Positions 18,652 to 28,195 are shown, counted from the first letter of the stretch. The stretch is 64,000 bases of DNA from Paeniglutamicibacter quisquiliarum (GCF_019084045.1 NZ_JAHRED010000008.1:62001-126000), one strand, 5' to 3'. Made by a program: numbers and translations. Notes: generated by a model not told the origin, from the letters alone.

Positions 18652-21600
18652 CTAGGCTCTCTGGTCCTCAAAACCATAGAAGTGCCGCTCAAATACCTGC
18701 CGCGACCGCCGCGTCGCCTTGAGGTAGTCGTCCTCCATCACCGAGGCCTCCCCCGGCGCATAGCCGCACCAACGGGCCACCGCTTCCATGTCCCGCCAGG
18801 AATTGGGCAACACGTCACTGACCCGGCCGGTGCAAATAAGTCCCGCGCTGCGGATCCTGGTCGCCAGCGACCACGCATGGTCCAGCACGGCCACGTCCTC
18901 GGCGGGGATCAGCCCGGCCTCGGCGATGGCCGCCAGCGCCGGACGGGTGGAGGTGGTGCGCAGGTCCGGGTGGTCCTTGGCATGCTGTAGCTGCATGAGC
19001 TGGACCAGCCACTCGACGTCGCTGAGCGAACCGCGGCCCAGCTTCAGGTGACGTTCGGGCTCGGCTCCGCGGGGAAGCCGCTCGGCCTCCACGCGCGCCT
19101 TGATCCGGCGGATCTCGCGGACCTGTTCCTCGCCCATGACCTGTTCGTAACGCAGCGGGTCGACCATGGCCATGAAGTCCGCGGCCAATTCCTCCGACCC
19201 GGCCATGGGCGTGGCCCGCAGCAGCGCTTGTTGCTCCCAGATCTGGGACCAGCGCCGGTAATACTCTTCGTAGGAGGCCAGCGAGCGCACCAGCGGGCCG
19301 CTCTTGCCCTCCGGGCGCAGCGCCGCGTCGATTTCCAGCCGGGGCTCGGCCTGGATGGCCGGCACCATGGGCCTGCCCAGCAGCGACCCGAGGGCCGTGG
19401 CGATGCGCAGCGACTGTTCCTGCGCACCCTGCTGGTCTGCCTCGTCGAAGGCGCGCTGGACGAACATCACGTCCGCGTCGGAGCAGTAGCCGATCTCGTG
19501 CCCGCCCTGCCGCCCCATGGCCACCACCAGGAACTCGCCCAGCTGCGGGGTCGCGGCGTATTCGGTGCGCTGGGCCACCTCCAGGGCGCCGCGAATGGCG
19601 GCCCTGTCGTTGTCGGCCAGGGCCCGCCCCACGGTGTCCTGGTCGATGACCGCTGCGCCGTCGGCCAGGGCGATGCGCAGGATCTCACGGCGCCTGATCA
19701 CCCGGATCAACCGGATCGCCTGGTCGGAGCCGAGGTTCCGCTTCAGCTTGGAGGAGATCTCGCCCCACAGCGTCTCATAGCCCAGGGGCTGCAATGACTT
19801 GTTGGATCCGAGCCAGGCAGCCGATTCCGGGGAGACCTCCAGGAGATCGGTGATGAAGCGGGAGTTGGACAGGATCCTGCACAGGCGTTCGGCGGCCGCG
19901 GACGAATCGCGCAGCATGCCCAGGTACCAGTGCGACTCCCCCAGCGACTCGCTCAGCCGCCGGAAGCCCAGCAGCCCGGCATCCGGGTCCACGCCCTCGG
20001 CGATCCACCCCAGCAGCACCGGCAGCAGCTGCCGCTGCAGGGCCGCGCGCCGGCGCATGCCCCCGGTCAGGGCCTCGATGTGGCGCATTGCCGCCTTCGG
20101 GTCCACGTAGCCCAGCGCCCGCAGCCGGGATTGCGCCGCCTCCGGGGACAGCCTGACCTCGTCGGCCGAAAGGTTCGAGGCGCTGTTGAGCAGCGGCCGG
20201 TAGAAGATCCGTTCGTGGAGCAGGCGCACCAGGCGCCTGGTCTCGCCCCAACGTTCCAGCAGCCCCGCGGCGGTGGACAGCCCGACCCCCAGGGTGGAGC
20301 GCACCGCCCGCGCCAGGACTCGCTGGCCCGATTCCTTGTGCGGCATCAGGTGGGTCCGGCGCAGGTTCACCAGTTGGATGCGGTGCTCGAGCACGCGCAG
20401 GAAGCGGTAGGAAAGGTCAAACTTCTCGGCGTCGTCGCGCCCGATGTAGCCGGCCAGGCTCAGGGCCGCGATGGCCCTGGTGGTGGAACGCACGCGCACC
20501 GTCTCGTCCACCCGGCCGTGGACCAGCTGGAGCAGCTGCACGGTGAATTCGACGTCACGCAGCCCGCCGGGGCCGAGCTTGAGCTGGTACGCCAGCTCGG
20601 CGGGCTTGATGTTGGCGGTGACCCGCCGGCGCATGCGCTGCACCGACTCCACGAACCCGTCCCGTTCCGAGGAGGCCCAGACCAGCGGCGCCACCATGGC
20701 CTCGTAGGCGGCGCCGAGTTGCGCGTCCCCGGCGATCGCGCGGGCCTTAAGCAGCGCCTGGAACTCCCAGGACGCCGCCCAGCGCGCATAGTACGCGGCG
20801 TGGGATTCCAGGGTGCGGCTCAGCGCCCCGTCCTTGCCCTCGGGGCGCAGGTTCGCATCCACTTCCCACAGGCCCGGTTCGATCCCGGCGGTGTCGATGG
20901 CCCGGGAGATCCCCGCGGCCAGGTCCCTGGCCAGGGCGTGGGCCAGGTCCTCGTCGAGCCGGTCGCTGGAGTGCACATAGATGACGTCGACGTCCGAGAC
21001 GTAGTTCAGCTCGTGCGCGCCGCACTTGCCCATGCCGATCACGGCCAGGCGCAGGTCGGAGATGTCCTCGACCGAATAGCGCTGCCGGGCCTCGGCCCGG
21101 CTGATGGCCAGGGCGCCCTCGATGGCGGCCGCGGCCAGGTCGGCCAGTTCACGCCCGACCTCCGGCATGGCCTCCAGCGCGTCGCCCGCCCCCAGGTCGC
21201 GGTGGGCCAGCGAGAGCAGGGCGCGCCGATAGGCCACACGCAGCACCCGGTGTCCGTCTTCCCCGGAGACCGTGGCCACCGGCGGGATGCCCGAAGCGGG
21301 GTCGGCCCCCACGGCCAGCAGCAGCTCCGCACGCAGCTCCTGGGCGCTGCGTCCTTCCATGCGTGCCGGCGCCGGCACCGCAAGGATCTCCAGGCAGGAG
21401 GGCTCGCGGATCAGGAAGTTCGCCAGCGCGTCCGAGGCACCCAGCAACCGCAGGAACCCCGGCGCGGTGCGCGGGCTTCGGGCCAGCTCCAGGGCCGCCG
21501 GGGCATGCGGGATGAGGCGGATCAGCGCCAGCAGCGCCTGGTCGGGGTCCGCGGCATGGGCCAGGTGGCCCACGAGCGCCCGGTGGTCAATGTCCGCCAG

Positions 21601-21687
21601 TTCCTTGTCGGCCAGGAAGCGCTTGGCCCGCTCCAGGTCGTCGAATCCCGCGGAAATCAGCTGCTTCGTGGAGATATGCAAGGACAC
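18652..21687 (-). CDS. glnE: Bifunctional glutamine synthetase adenylyltransferase/deadenylase
   Basis: Adds AMP to, and removes it from, glutamine synthetase in response to nitrogen status. About 1011 residues, with two nucleotidyltransferase domains in tandem: the N-terminal one has GMGKCGAHELNYVSDVDVIY (about residue 220-240) and the C-terminal one GRQGGHEIGYCSDADVMFVQ (about residue 730-750), each followed by a helical GlnE-type domain (KLGPGGLRDVEFTVQL and KLGRGSLSDVEWLVQL). The start is GTG at 21687, two bases after the glnA2 stop; the open frame extends back into glnA2 without meaning. GlnA1 has the target tyrosine; GlnA2 does not. Confidence 0.96.
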   Translation of the reverse strand: MSLHISTKQLISAGFDDLERAKRFLADKELADIDHRALVGHLAHAADPDQALLALIRLIPHAPAALELARSPRTAPGFLRLLGASDALANFLIREPSCLEILAVPAPARMEGRSAQELRAELLLAVGADPASGIPPVATVSGEDGHRVLRVAYRRALLSLAHRDLGAGDALEAMPEVGRELADLAAAAIEGALAISRAEARQRYSVEDISDLRLAVIGMGKCGAHELNYVSDVDVIYVHSSDRLDEDLAHALARDLAAGISRAIDTAGIEPGLWEVDANLRPEGKDGALSRTLESHAAYYARWAASWEFQALLKARAIAGDAQLGAAYEAMVAPLVWASSERDGFVESVQRMRRRVTANIKPAELAYQLKLGPGGLRDVEFTVQLLQLVHGRVDETVRVRSTTRAIAALSLAGYIGRDDAEKFDLSYRFLRVLEHRIQLVNLRRTHLMPHKESGQRVLARAVRSTLGVGLSTAAGLLERWGETRRLVRLLHERIFYRPLLNSASNLSADEVRLSPEAAQSRLRALGYVDPKAAMRHIEALTGGMRRRAALQRQLLPVLLGWIAEGVDPDAGLLGFRRLSESLGESHWYLGMLRDSSAAAERLCRILSNSRFITDLLEVSPESAAWLGSNKSLQPLGYETLWGEISSKLKRNLGSDQAIRLIRVIRRREILRIALADGAAVIDQDTVGRALADNDRAAIRGALEVAQRTEYAATPQLGEFLVVAMGRQGGHEIGYCSDADVMFVQRAFDEADQQGAQEQSLRIATALGSLLGRPMVPAIQAEPRLEIDAALRPEGKSGPLVRSLASYEEYYRRWSQIWEQQALLRATPMAGSEELAADFMAMVDPLRYEQVMGEEQVREIRRIKARVEAERLPRGAEPERHLKLGRGSLSDVEWLVQLMQLQHAKDHPDLRTTSTRPALAAIAEAGLIPAEDVAVLDHAWSLATRIRSAGLICTGRVSDVLPNSWRDMEAVARWCGYAPGEASVMEDDYLKATRRSRQVFERHFYGFEDQRA

Positions 21688-21689
21688 CC

Positions 21690-23030
21690 CTAGAGGATCC
21701 CCAGGTAGCGCCGAAGTTCGAACGGGCTCACGTTCTGGCGGTATGCTTCCCACTCGTCGCGCTTGTTGCGCAGGAACGAGGTGTAGACCTGCTCGCCGAG
21801 GATGTCCGCCACCAGCTCGGATTCCTCCATGGCGCGGATGGCGTCGTGCAGGGACCCGGGCAGCGGGTCGTGGCCGCTGGCGCGACGTTCGGCGCTGCTC
21901 AGGCCCCACACGTCTTCTTCGGCATGGGGTTCGAGCTCATAGCCCTCCTGGATGCCCTTCAGCCCTGCGCCCAGCAGGCAGGCGTAGGCCAGGTACGGGT
22001 TGGTGGCCGAGTCGATGCCGCGGTACTCGACACGGGCCGACTGGCCCTTGCCCGGCTTGTACAGCGGCACGCGAACCAGCGCGGAACGGTTGTTGTGGCC
22101 CCAGGACCGGTGGCTCGGGGCCTCCCCGCCGCCCCAGAGGCGCTTGTAGGAGTTGACGAACTGGTTGGTCACGGCGGTGAACTCGGGGGCGTGGCGCAGG
22201 ATCCCGGCAATGAACTGGCGTGCGGTGTCTGAGAGCTGGAATTCGCGCCCGGCCTCGAAGAAGGCGTTGGTGTCGCCCTCGAAGAGGGAGAAGTGGGTGT
22301 GCATGCCGGACCCTGGTTCGTCGGAGAACGGCTTGGGCATGAAGGTGGCATAGATGCCCTGCTGGATCGCGACTTCCTTGATCACGGTGCGGAACGTCAT
22401 GACGTTGTCGGCCGTCTGCAGCGCGTCCGCGTAGCGCAGGTCGATCTCGTTCTGGCCCGGCCCGTTTTCGTGGTGGCTGAACTCCACGGAGATGCCCACG
22501 GCCTCGAGCATGGTCACGGCGGTGCGGCGGAAGTCCTGGGCGACGCCGCCGGTGACGTGGTCGAAGTAGCCGCCCCGGTCAACCGGGACCGGGTAGCCGT
22601 CCGCGCCCAGCTCGGAGGAGCGTAACAAATAGAATTCGATCTCGGGGTGCGTGTAGCAGGTGAACCCCATGTCGGAGGCGACGGCCAGCTGGCGCTTGAG
22701 CACGTGGCGCGAGTCGGCGGCGGCAGGCAGCCCGTCCGGCGTCAGGATGTCGCAGAACATCCGCGACGTGGGCTCGGTCTCGCCGCGCCACGGCAGGATC
22801 TGGAAGGTGGAGGGGTCGGGCTGCAGCAGCATGTCCGATTCGTAGATGCGCGACAATCCCTCGATGGAGGACCCGTCAAAGCCCAGGCCTTCCTCGAAGG
22901 CGCCCTCGACCTCGGCCGGGGCCAGGGCAACTGACTTCATGGAACCCACCACATCGGTAAACCACAGGCGCACAAATCGTACGTCCCTCTCCTCAATGGT
23001 TCTAAGGACGAATTCCTGCTGGCGATCCAC
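21690..23030 (-). CDS. glnA2: Glutamine synthetase, GlnA2 type
   Basis: 446 residues, the length of actinobacterial GlnA2. Conserved segments: RLWFTDVVGSMKSVA, GFDGSSIEGLSR, ARMFCDI-like region SRMFCDILTP, HPEIEFYLL, GPGQNEIDLRY, GSGMHTHFSLF, VNSYKRLWGG and NRSALVRVP. The loop corresponding to the adenylylation site reads EEDVWGLSSAER, with Trp375 where GlnA1 has Tyr402, so it should escape GlnE control. The start is GTG at 23030, with AAGGAA seven bases upstream; the open frame runs much further upstream without support. It is followed at 2 bases by glnE, so the two are co-transcribed. A TATAAA (23100-23095 on the minus strand) may be its -10. Confidence 0.95.
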   Translation of the reverse strand: MDRQQEFVLRTIEERDVRFVRLWFTDVVGSMKSVALAPAEVEGAFEEGLGFDGSSIEGLSRIYESDMLLQPDPSTFQILPWRGETEPTSRMFCDILTPDGLPAAADSRHVLKRQLAVASDMGFTCYTHPEIEFYLLRSSELGADGYPVPVDRGGYFDHVTGGVAQDFRRTAVTMLEAVGISVEFSHHENGPGQNEIDLRYADALQTADNVMTFRTVIKEVAIQQGIYATFMPKPFSDEPGSGMHTHFSLFEGDTNAFFEAGREFQLSDTARQFIAGILRHAPEFTAVTNQFVNSYKRLWGGGEAPSHRSWGHNNRSALVRVPLYKPGKGQSARVEYRGIDSATNPYLAYACLLGAGLKGIQEGYELEPHAEEDVWGLSSAERRASGHDPLPGSLHDAIRAMEESELVADILGEQVYTSFLRNKRDEWEAYRQNVSPFELRRYLGIL

Positions 23031-23137
23031 GGCGGGTTCCTTCCACAAGCGGTTTTGGCGGCGATTCCCGCCCCACTGACTCACTTTATACGTTTTTGCG
23101 GCCAGGACACGGAAGGACAGGTTTGCCGATTGTGCAT

Positions 23138-23143
23138 TAGTCT
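23138..23143 (+). promoter_or_regulatory. Predicted -10 box for leaderless panB mRNA
   Basis: TAGTCT, then seven bases, then the panB ATG at 23151. No ribosome site is visible before the start. Confidence 0.55.
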
Positions 23144-23150
23144 CTTGCCC

Positions 23151-24008
23151 ATGAGTGCTCATCCTTCCACGCCAGCAAATCCCCCTGCCCCGGGCGCCGT
23201 TTCCGGTCCGCGGATCCGCCTCCACCACCTGCAAGCGGCCAAGGACGAGGGCAGGAAATTCGCGATGCTCACCGCCTACGACACGATGATGGCGAACATC
23301 TTCGACGCAGCCGGCATCGAGGTGCTCTTGGTGGGTGATTCGGCGGCAAACACCGTAATGGGGTACTCCTCGACGTTGCCGATCACGCTGGACGAGATGA
23401 TCGTGTTTTCCCGGGCGGTGGTCTCGGGTGCCAAACATGCCCTGGTGGTGTGCGACCTCCCGTTCGGATCCTACGAGGTCTCCCCCGAGCAGGCGGTTGC
23501 ATCGTCCGTGCGCCTGATGAAGGAGGGCGGCGTTCATGCGGTGAAGCTGGAGGGCGGCCAGTTCTTTGTCCCGCACGTGCGTGCCCTGGTGGCCGCGGGC
23601 GTGCCAGTCATGGCGCACATCGGCTTCACCCCGCAGTCCGAACATGCACTGGGCGGCTACCGGGTCCAGGGCCGCGGAGACGCCGCGGCGGCATTGGTCG
23701 CCGACGCGCAGGCGTTGGAGGCGGCCGGCGCATTTGCCGTGCTGATGGAAATGATCCCCACCGCGACGGCCCGCCGTGTCGATGAGTCGGTACGCGTCCC
23801 CACCGTCGGAATCGGTGCGGGAGCCGTCACCACCGGACAGGTGCTGGTCTGGCAGGACATGCTGGGCCTGGGCAGCGGCAAGAGCGCCCGCTTCGTGAAG
23901 AAGTACGCCGACCTGCGCGCCGTGGTGGCGGGGGCCGCGGCCGCCTACCGCGAGGATGTGCTCGCCGGAACCTTCCCGGCGGCGGAACACGAGTTCGGGG
24001 ACCGGTAG
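23151..24008 (+). CDS. panB: 3-methyl-2-oxobutanoate hydroxymethyltransferase
   Basis: First enzyme of pantothenate synthesis: transfers a hydroxymethyl group from methylene-tetrahydrofolate to 2-oxoisovalerate to give ketopantoate. 285 residues. Family motifs are MLTAYDTMMANIFDAAGI, LVGDSAANTVMGY (metal/substrate Asp-Ser), VVCDLPFGSYE, AVKLEGG (catalytic Lys and Glu) and MAHIGFTPQ, then VGIGAG and QDMLGL. The start at 23151 is set by the -10 box 7 bases upstream and by homology. It diverges from glnA2, and no panC or panD is nearby. Its stop lies only 3 bases from that of the convergent SPOR-type gene. Confidence 0.95.
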   Translation: MSAHPSTPANPPAPGAVSGPRIRLHHLQAAKDEGRKFAMLTAYDTMMANIFDAAGIEVLLVGDSAANTVMGYSSTLPITLDEMIVFSRAVVSGAKHALVVCDLPFGSYEVSPEQAVASSVRLMKEGGVHAVKLEGGQFFVPHVRALVAAGVPVMAHIGFTPQSEHALGGYRVQGRGDAAAALVADAQALEAAGAFAVLMEMIPTATARRVDESVRVPTVGIGAGAVTTGQVLVWQDMLGLGSGKSARFVKKYADLRAVVAGAAAAYREDVLAGTFPAAEHEFGDR

Positions 24009-24011
24009 TCC

Positions 24012-24206
24012 CTAGTCCTCCTCTTCCTCGTCTTCCTCGTCCCACTGCTCGTTGCGTTCGCGCACCTTGGTCATGGCCAGCTCGGCCTCGGCACGGGAGG
24101 CGTACGGGCCCAGGAGCTGGGACCAATCGGCCTGCGGCCCCGTCTCCACCTGGCCGGTGGTGATGTTGAACCAGAATTCGCCCTCGCCGGGCAATGCTCC
24201 ACTCAT
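24012..24206 (-). CDS. Mini SPOR-like domain protein
   Basis: 64 residues annotated in relatives as a SPOR-domain protein: it has FWFNITTGQVETG, a QADWSQLLGPYASRAEAELAM segment (SPOR-like helix) and a very acidic end (DEEDEEEED). There is no signal peptide or membrane segment, so it is presumably cytosolic; the SPOR fold usually binds denuded peptidoglycan glycan, which a cytosolic protein could not reach. Function is unknown. The start ATG at 24206 is preceded by AAAGGTGGGA about 9-10 bases away. It is convergent with panB. Confidence 0.7.
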   Translation of the reverse strand: MSGALPGEGEFWFNITTGQVETGPQADWSQLLGPYASRAEAELAMTKVRERNEQWDEEDEEEED

Positions 24207-24345
24207 CGGGATTGATCCCACCTTTCGTATGCGCTGCGTTGATCTCGACATGTTGATCTCGATATGCCACCACCCTACAGCCGATGGGCCGCCGGACGCC
24301 CGGGCAACGGCCCGGCACCATGGCGCCGGGCACCAGCGACCCCGC

Positions 24346-24351
24346 TAGAAT
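24346..24351 (+). promoter_or_regulatory. Predicted -10 box for leaderless map mRNA
   Basis: TAGAAT, then seven bases, then ATG at 24359. Another ATG at 24350 overlaps the box itself and is in frame, but is a poor start for that reason. Confidence 0.55.
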
Positions 24352-24358
24352 GGGAACC

Positions 24359-25234
24359 ATGCCTTTAGCTTCAACCGCACCCATCGGTTCCCTCGTCCCC
24401 GGTGCCCCCACCCCGCAGCGAACCGTCCCGAACTCGATCCCCCGCCCCGAGTATGTCGGGCGCCCCGCACCACGCAAGTCCGATGCCCCCGAAGTCCGCT
24501 CTGCCGACATCATCGCGCGGATGCGCGTGGCCTCCAAGATCGCGGCGCAGGCCCTGGCCGAGGTCGGCAAGGCCGTCGTCCCGGGTGTCACCACCGACGA
24601 ACTTGACCGGATCGGGCACGAATTCCTGCTGGACCACAAGGCCTACCCCTCGACCCTCGGCTACCGCGGCTTCAGCAAGTCGCTCTGCGCCTCGATCAAC
24701 GAGGTCATCTGCCACGGCATCCCCGACACCACCGTGGTGCAGGACGGGGACATCGTGAACATCGACATCACCGCGTTCATCGGCGGGGTCCACGGCGACA
24801 CCAACGCCACCTTCCTGGCCGGGGACGTCGACGAGGAATCCCGGCTGCTGGTCGAGCGCACCGAGGAATCGCTGCGCCGGGCCATCAAGGCCGTCATGCC
24901 GGGACGCGAGATCAACGTCATCGGGCGCACCATTTCCGCCTATGCAAAACGCTTCGGCTATGGCGTGGTGCGGGACTTCACCGGGCACGGCGTGGCAGAA
25001 TCCTTCCATACCGGATTGATCATTCCGCACTACGACGCGGCACCGGCCTACAGCCAGCTGATCGAACCGGGCATGACGTTCACCATCGAACCCATGCTCA
25101 CTCTGGGCACCATCGAGTGGGACATGTGGGACGACGGCTGGACCGCCACCACCAAGGACCGCAAGCGCACGGCACAATTTGAACACACACTGCTCGTCAA
25201 CGAGGACGGCGCCGAAATCCTGACCCTGGCCTAA
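24359..25234 (+). CDS. map: Methionine aminopeptidase
   Basis: Removes the initiator methionine from nascent proteins. 291 residues, with a 40-residue Pro-rich N-terminal extension as in actinobacterial MetAP type Ic. Metal-binding and catalytic residues are visible: His in [10 protein letters not shown], the two Asp in [19 protein letters not shown], His in [12 protein letters not shown], Glu in FTIEPML and Glu in AQFEHTLLV. The start at 24359 follows a leaderless promoter (see 24346). The gene is followed by ppgK on the same strand. Confidence 0.95.
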   Translation: MPLASTAPIGSLVPGAPTPQRTVPNSIPRPEYVGRPAPRKSDAPEVRSADIIARMRVASKIAAQALAEVGKAVVPGVTTDELDRIGHEFLLDHKAYPSTLGYRGFSKSLCASINEVICHGIPDTTVVQDGDIVNIDITAFIGGVHGDTNATFLAGDVDEESRLLVERTEESLRRAIKAVMPGREINVIGRTISAYAKRFGYGVVRDFTGHGVAESFHTGLIIPHYDAAPAYSQLIEPGMTFTIEPMLTLGTIEWDMWDDGWTATTKDRKRTAQFEHTLLVNEDGAEILTLA

Positions 25235-25281
25235 ACCAGGGAGCCCGTTTTAGCCCTCCTTAGAGAAAGAGCCCGACCCGC

Positions 25282-26067
25282 ATGTCTGAACGCGCACTGA
25301 ACCCTTCGCCCACGGCCATCGGCATCGACATCGGCGGCACCGGCATCAAGGGCGGCATCGTCGACCTTGATGCCGGAAAGCTGATTGGCGAACGCGTCCG
25401 CATTGACACCCCGAAGCCTGCGACCCCGGCGGCGGTGGCCGAGGTGGTAGCGCAGATCGTCGCGGAACTCGACGAACGGGACGGCGCCCCGGGGGCCGAG
25501 ACCCCGGTGGGGGTCACCTTTCCGTCCATCATCCACCACGGAGTGGCCCGCTCGGCCGCCAACGTGGACAAGTCCTGGATCGGCACCGACGTGGATGCGC
25601 TGTTCACCAAGCGGCTGGGGCGCGAGGTTCACGTGATGAACGACGCCGACGCCGCAGGACTGGCAGAGGCCCGCTACGGTGCCGGGGCCGGCGTTGACGG
25701 GACCGTGCTCGTGATCACCCTGGGCACGGGCATCGGGTCGGCCCTGATCCACAACGGCGTGCTGGTTCCCAACGTGGAGCTGGGCCACCTGGAGATCGAT
25801 TCGGCGGTGGCCGAGACCCGCGCCTCGGCCTCGGCACGCGAGCGCGACGAGCTGGGCTGGGACGAATACGCGGTGCGGTTGCAGCGCTTCTTCTCCCACG
25901 TCGAGTTCCTCTTCTCCCCCTCGCTGTTCGTCATCGGCGGCGGCATCTCCAAGCGCGCTGACGACTACCTTCCCAAGCTCTCGCTTTCCACCCCGATCAC
26001 GGTGGCGAAGTCAAAGAACAATGCCGGCATCGTCGGGGCGGCCCTGCAGCAGTCGGGCCTTTCCTAG
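25282..26067 (+). CDS. ppgK: Polyphosphate (ROK family) glucokinase
   Basis: Phosphorylates glucose using polyphosphate (and usually ATP). 261 residues of the actinobacterial PPGK type. The phosphate-binding [13 protein letters not shown] is at residues 16-28, [10 protein letters not shown] in the middle, the catalytic [10 protein letters not shown] (Asp), [10 protein letters not shown] and GHLEID near residues 155-175, and the C-terminal VIGGGISK. Polyphosphate use is a family property, not proven here. The start ATG at 25282 lacks a strong ribosome site. It lies 47 bases downstream of map and is closed by a 24-bp hairpin. Confidence 0.92.
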   Translation: MSERALNPSPTAIGIDIGGTGIKGGIVDLDAGKLIGERVRIDTPKPATPAAVAEVVAQIVAELDERDGAPGAETPVGVTFPSIIHHGVARSAANVDKSWIGTDVDALFTKRLGREVHVMNDADAAGLAEARYGAGAGVDGTVLVITLGTGIGSALIHNGVLVPNVELGHLEIDSAVAETRASASARERDELGWDEYAVRLQRFFSHVEFLFSPSLFVIGGGISKRADDYLPKLSLSTPITVAKSKNNAGIVGAALQQSGLS

Positions 26068-26086
26068 CCATTTGCCGGGCAGGACG

Positions 26087-26144
26087 CCAATGGCGGGCCT
26101 CCCGCTTCCCCAGTCGAATCGGGAAGCGGGAGGCCCGCCATTGG
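26087..26144. terminator. 24-bp perfect hairpin terminator between ppgK and nrdR
   Basis: Arms at 26087-26110 and 26121-26144 are exact complements, starting CCAATGGCGGG, with a 10-base loop; TCTTT follows. Placed between convergent genes, so it works in both directions. Confidence 0.85.
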
Positions 26145-26185
26145 TCTTTGGGCTTCCGGCTGCGGCGCGGGCCTAGCGCTTGGGT

Positions 26186-26674
26186 CTAGCGCGCACCGAG
26201 GGGACGCTGGTGCCCCACCGGCCGGGTGTCGCGTTCGGCCCGCAGCTTCGCGATGGCCCCCTCGAAGTCCTCCAGCGACTTGAAGTCCTGGTAGACGCTG
26301 GCGAAGCGCAGGTAGGCGACCTCGTCGAGGCGCTGCAGCGGCGTGAGGATCGCCAGCCCCACCTCGCGGGCGTTGATTTCCGCCGCTCCGCTGGAACGAA
26401 CGGCTTCCTCGACTTCCTGGGCCAGCAGGGCCAGGTCGTCGTCGGTGACGGGGCGGCCCTGGCAGGCCTTGCGCACGCCGTTGATGACCTTGGCCCGGCT
26501 GAAGGGCTCGGCCACCCCGGAGCGCTTGAGCACGTTCAGGCTCGTGGTTTCCGCCGTGCTGAAGCGGCGGCCGCATGCGGCGCATTGCCGGCGGCGGCGA
26601 ATCGCGGTGCCGTCGTCGGTCAGGCGGCTATCGACGACGCGCGAATCGGTGTGCCTGCAATAGGGACAGTACAT
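26186..26674 (-). CDS. nrdR: Ribonucleotide reductase regulator NrdR
   Basis: Zinc-finger, ATP-cone repressor of ribonucleotide reductase genes. 162 residues. N-terminal zinc ribbon Cys3, Cys6, Cys31 and Cys34 (MYCPYC and CAACG), then an ATP-cone of about 90 residues ([31 protein letters not shown]). The start ATG at 26674 has GAGGAAGGGG about 5-6 bases upstream; the upstream extension (to 26704) is less likely. No ribonucleotide reductase gene lies in the window. Two NrdR-box-like sites lie 60-110 bases upstream, so it probably represses itself. Confidence 0.95.
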   Translation of the reverse strand: MYCPYCRHTDSRVVDSRLTDDGTAIRRRRQCAACGRRFSTAETTSLNVLKRSGVAEPFSRAKVINGVRKACQGRPVTDDDLALLAQEVEEAVRSSGAAEINAREVGLAILTPLQRLDEVAYLRFASVYQDFKSLEDFEGAIAKLRAERDTRPVGHQRPLGAR

Positions 26675-26734
26675 GGCACCCCTTCCTCGGGTCTTTATCT
26701 GCAAAGCACATGCGTGCTCGGGATCAGTTTAGGG

Positions 26735-26780
26735 CCACATATAGCGTAATCACAACAATGTCATTACCATATATTGTGGT
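26735..26780 (-). promoter_or_regulatory. Pair of NrdR-box-like sites upstream of nrdR
   Basis: ACGCTATATGTGG (minus strand, 26747-26735) and ACCACAATATATGGT (26780-26766) resemble the NrdR box ACACtATATaTtGTGT and are offset by 32 bases, close to three helical turns, as usual for NrdR. The calls rest on pattern; the sites are imperfect palindromes. They lie between the 3' end of hisD and the nrdR start. Confidence 0.6.
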
Positions 26781-26822
26781 CTTTGACACATCGGGGGCCT
26801 CGCCCCGCCGAATAGGGTTCGG

Positions 26823-28181
26823 CTAGGCAAAGCGGATGGCCACCGCGTCGCCGTGCGCCGGCAGGTCCTCGGCGTTGGCCAGGGCCACCACGTGGGGGGC
26901 AACCACCGACAGCGCGGCTCGGTCGTAGTCGATGACCTGGACTGCCTTGAGGAACGTATTGACGTTCAGCCCCGAGGCGAAGGCGGCGGTTCCGCTGGTC
27001 GGAAGCACGTGGTTGGACCCGGCGCAGTAGTCCCCCAGGCTCACCGGCGAATGCGACCCGACGAACACGGCGCCCGCGGCGGTGACCAGCGCCGCGTCGT
27101 CGGCGGCCGTGGCGGTGTGGATTTCCAGGTGCTCGGCCGCATAGACGTTGCACACCGCGATGCCCGCGGCCATGTCGTCAACCAGGACGATGGCCGACTG
27201 CTTTCCGCCCAGCGCGATGCGCACCCGCTCGGAATGCTTGGTGGTCGCGCACTGGGCCTCCAGCGCGTTGCGCACCGCCTCGGCAAGCTCGGGCGAATCG
27301 GTGATGAGCACCGCCGCGGCGTTGGGATCGTGCTCGGCCTGGGAAATCATGTCCGCGGCGATAAAGCCCGGGTTCGCGGCGGCGTCGGCCAGGATCGCGA
27401 TCTCGGTGGGTCCGGCCTCGGCGTCGATGCCGACCACGCCCTTGACCAGGCGCTTCGCGGTGGCGACAAAGAGGTTTCCGGGGCCGGTGACCACGTCGAC
27501 CGGCTCGATGGCCAGCCGCGCGTCAACGCCCTCGGGCACCGGCACCCCGTAGGCGAGGGCCGCAATGGCCTGGGCCCCTCCCATGGCGTGGACCTCCTCG
27601 ACGCCCAGCAGCCGGGCCGCGGCCAGGATCGTGGGGTGGGGCAGCCCGCCGAATTCCTTCTGCGGGGGCGAAGCGATGGCCAGGGAACCGACGCCCGCGG
27701 CCAGAGCCGGGACGGCGTTCATGATCACCGAGCTCGGGTACACCGCCAGGCCTCCCGGGACGTAGAGTCCCACCCGGCGCACCGGGACCCAGCGCTGGGT
27801 GACGGTGGCGCCCGGGCCGTAGTCCACGCTGGTGTCCTCCGGCACCTGCGCGGCGGCAAAGGCGCGCGCCCGGGCAATGGATTCCTCCAGCCCGGCGCGG
27901 ACCTGGGGATCGAGCTCGGCCAGGGCGCGTTCCATGGCCTCGGCGGGAACACGCGTGTAGTCCTGCTGCACGCCGTCGAACTTTTCGGCCAGCTCCGACA
28001 AGGCGGCGAATCCCTCGGAGCGCACGCGGGCGATGATCGACTCGACGGCTTCCGCGGCGGTGGCGAAGTTCAGCTCGGGGCGCGGCAGCACCGCCTTGAG
28101 GCTCGCATGGTCAAGGGGCGCACCCCGCAGGTCGAGGTCCTGGAGCGCGGAAAAGGTCTGGGGGCGTACGTTGCTGGTCAC
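26823..28181 (-). CDS. hisD: Histidinol dehydrogenase
   Basis: Zinc enzyme for the last two steps of histidine synthesis (histidinol to histidine). 452 residues. Conserved regions: [32 protein letters not shown] (about 205), [24 protein letters not shown] (catalytic/metal His), [12 protein letters not shown] and [18 protein letters not shown]. It starts with GTG at 28181 and has a -10 placed 6-8 bases upstream, so the mRNA seems leaderless. No other his gene is in the window, and the 3' side is the nrdR control region. Confidence 0.96.
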   Translation of the reverse strand: MTSNVRPQTFSALQDLDLRGAPLDHASLKAVLPRPELNFATAAEAVESIIARVRSEGFAALSELAEKFDGVQQDYTRVPAEAMERALAELDPQVRAGLEESIARARAFAAAQVPEDTSVDYGPGATVTQRWVPVRRVGLYVPGGLAVYPSSVIMNAVPALAAGVGSLAIASPPQKEFGGLPHPTILAAARLLGVEEVHAMGGAQAIAALAYGVPVPEGVDARLAIEPVDVVTGPGNLFVATAKRLVKGVVGIDAEAGPTEIAILADAAANPGFIAADMISQAEHDPNAAAVLITDSPELAEAVRNALEAQCATTKHSERVRIALGGKQSAIVLVDDMAAGIAVCNVYAAEHLEIHTATAADDAALVTAAGAVFVGSHSPVSLGDYCAGSNHVLPTSGTAAFASGLNVNTFLKAVQVIDYDRAALSVVAPHVVALANAEDLPAHGDAVAIRFA

Positions 28182-28187
28182 CGAACC

Positions 28188-28195
28188 AGTTTATA
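28188..28195 (-). promoter_or_regulatory. Predicted -10 region for leaderless hisD mRNA
   Basis: On the minus strand TATAAACT contains two overlapping -10 candidates, TATAAA ending 8 bases and TAAACT ending 6 bases before the hisD GTG. Either would start the mRNA at or next to the start codon. Confidence 0.5.
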
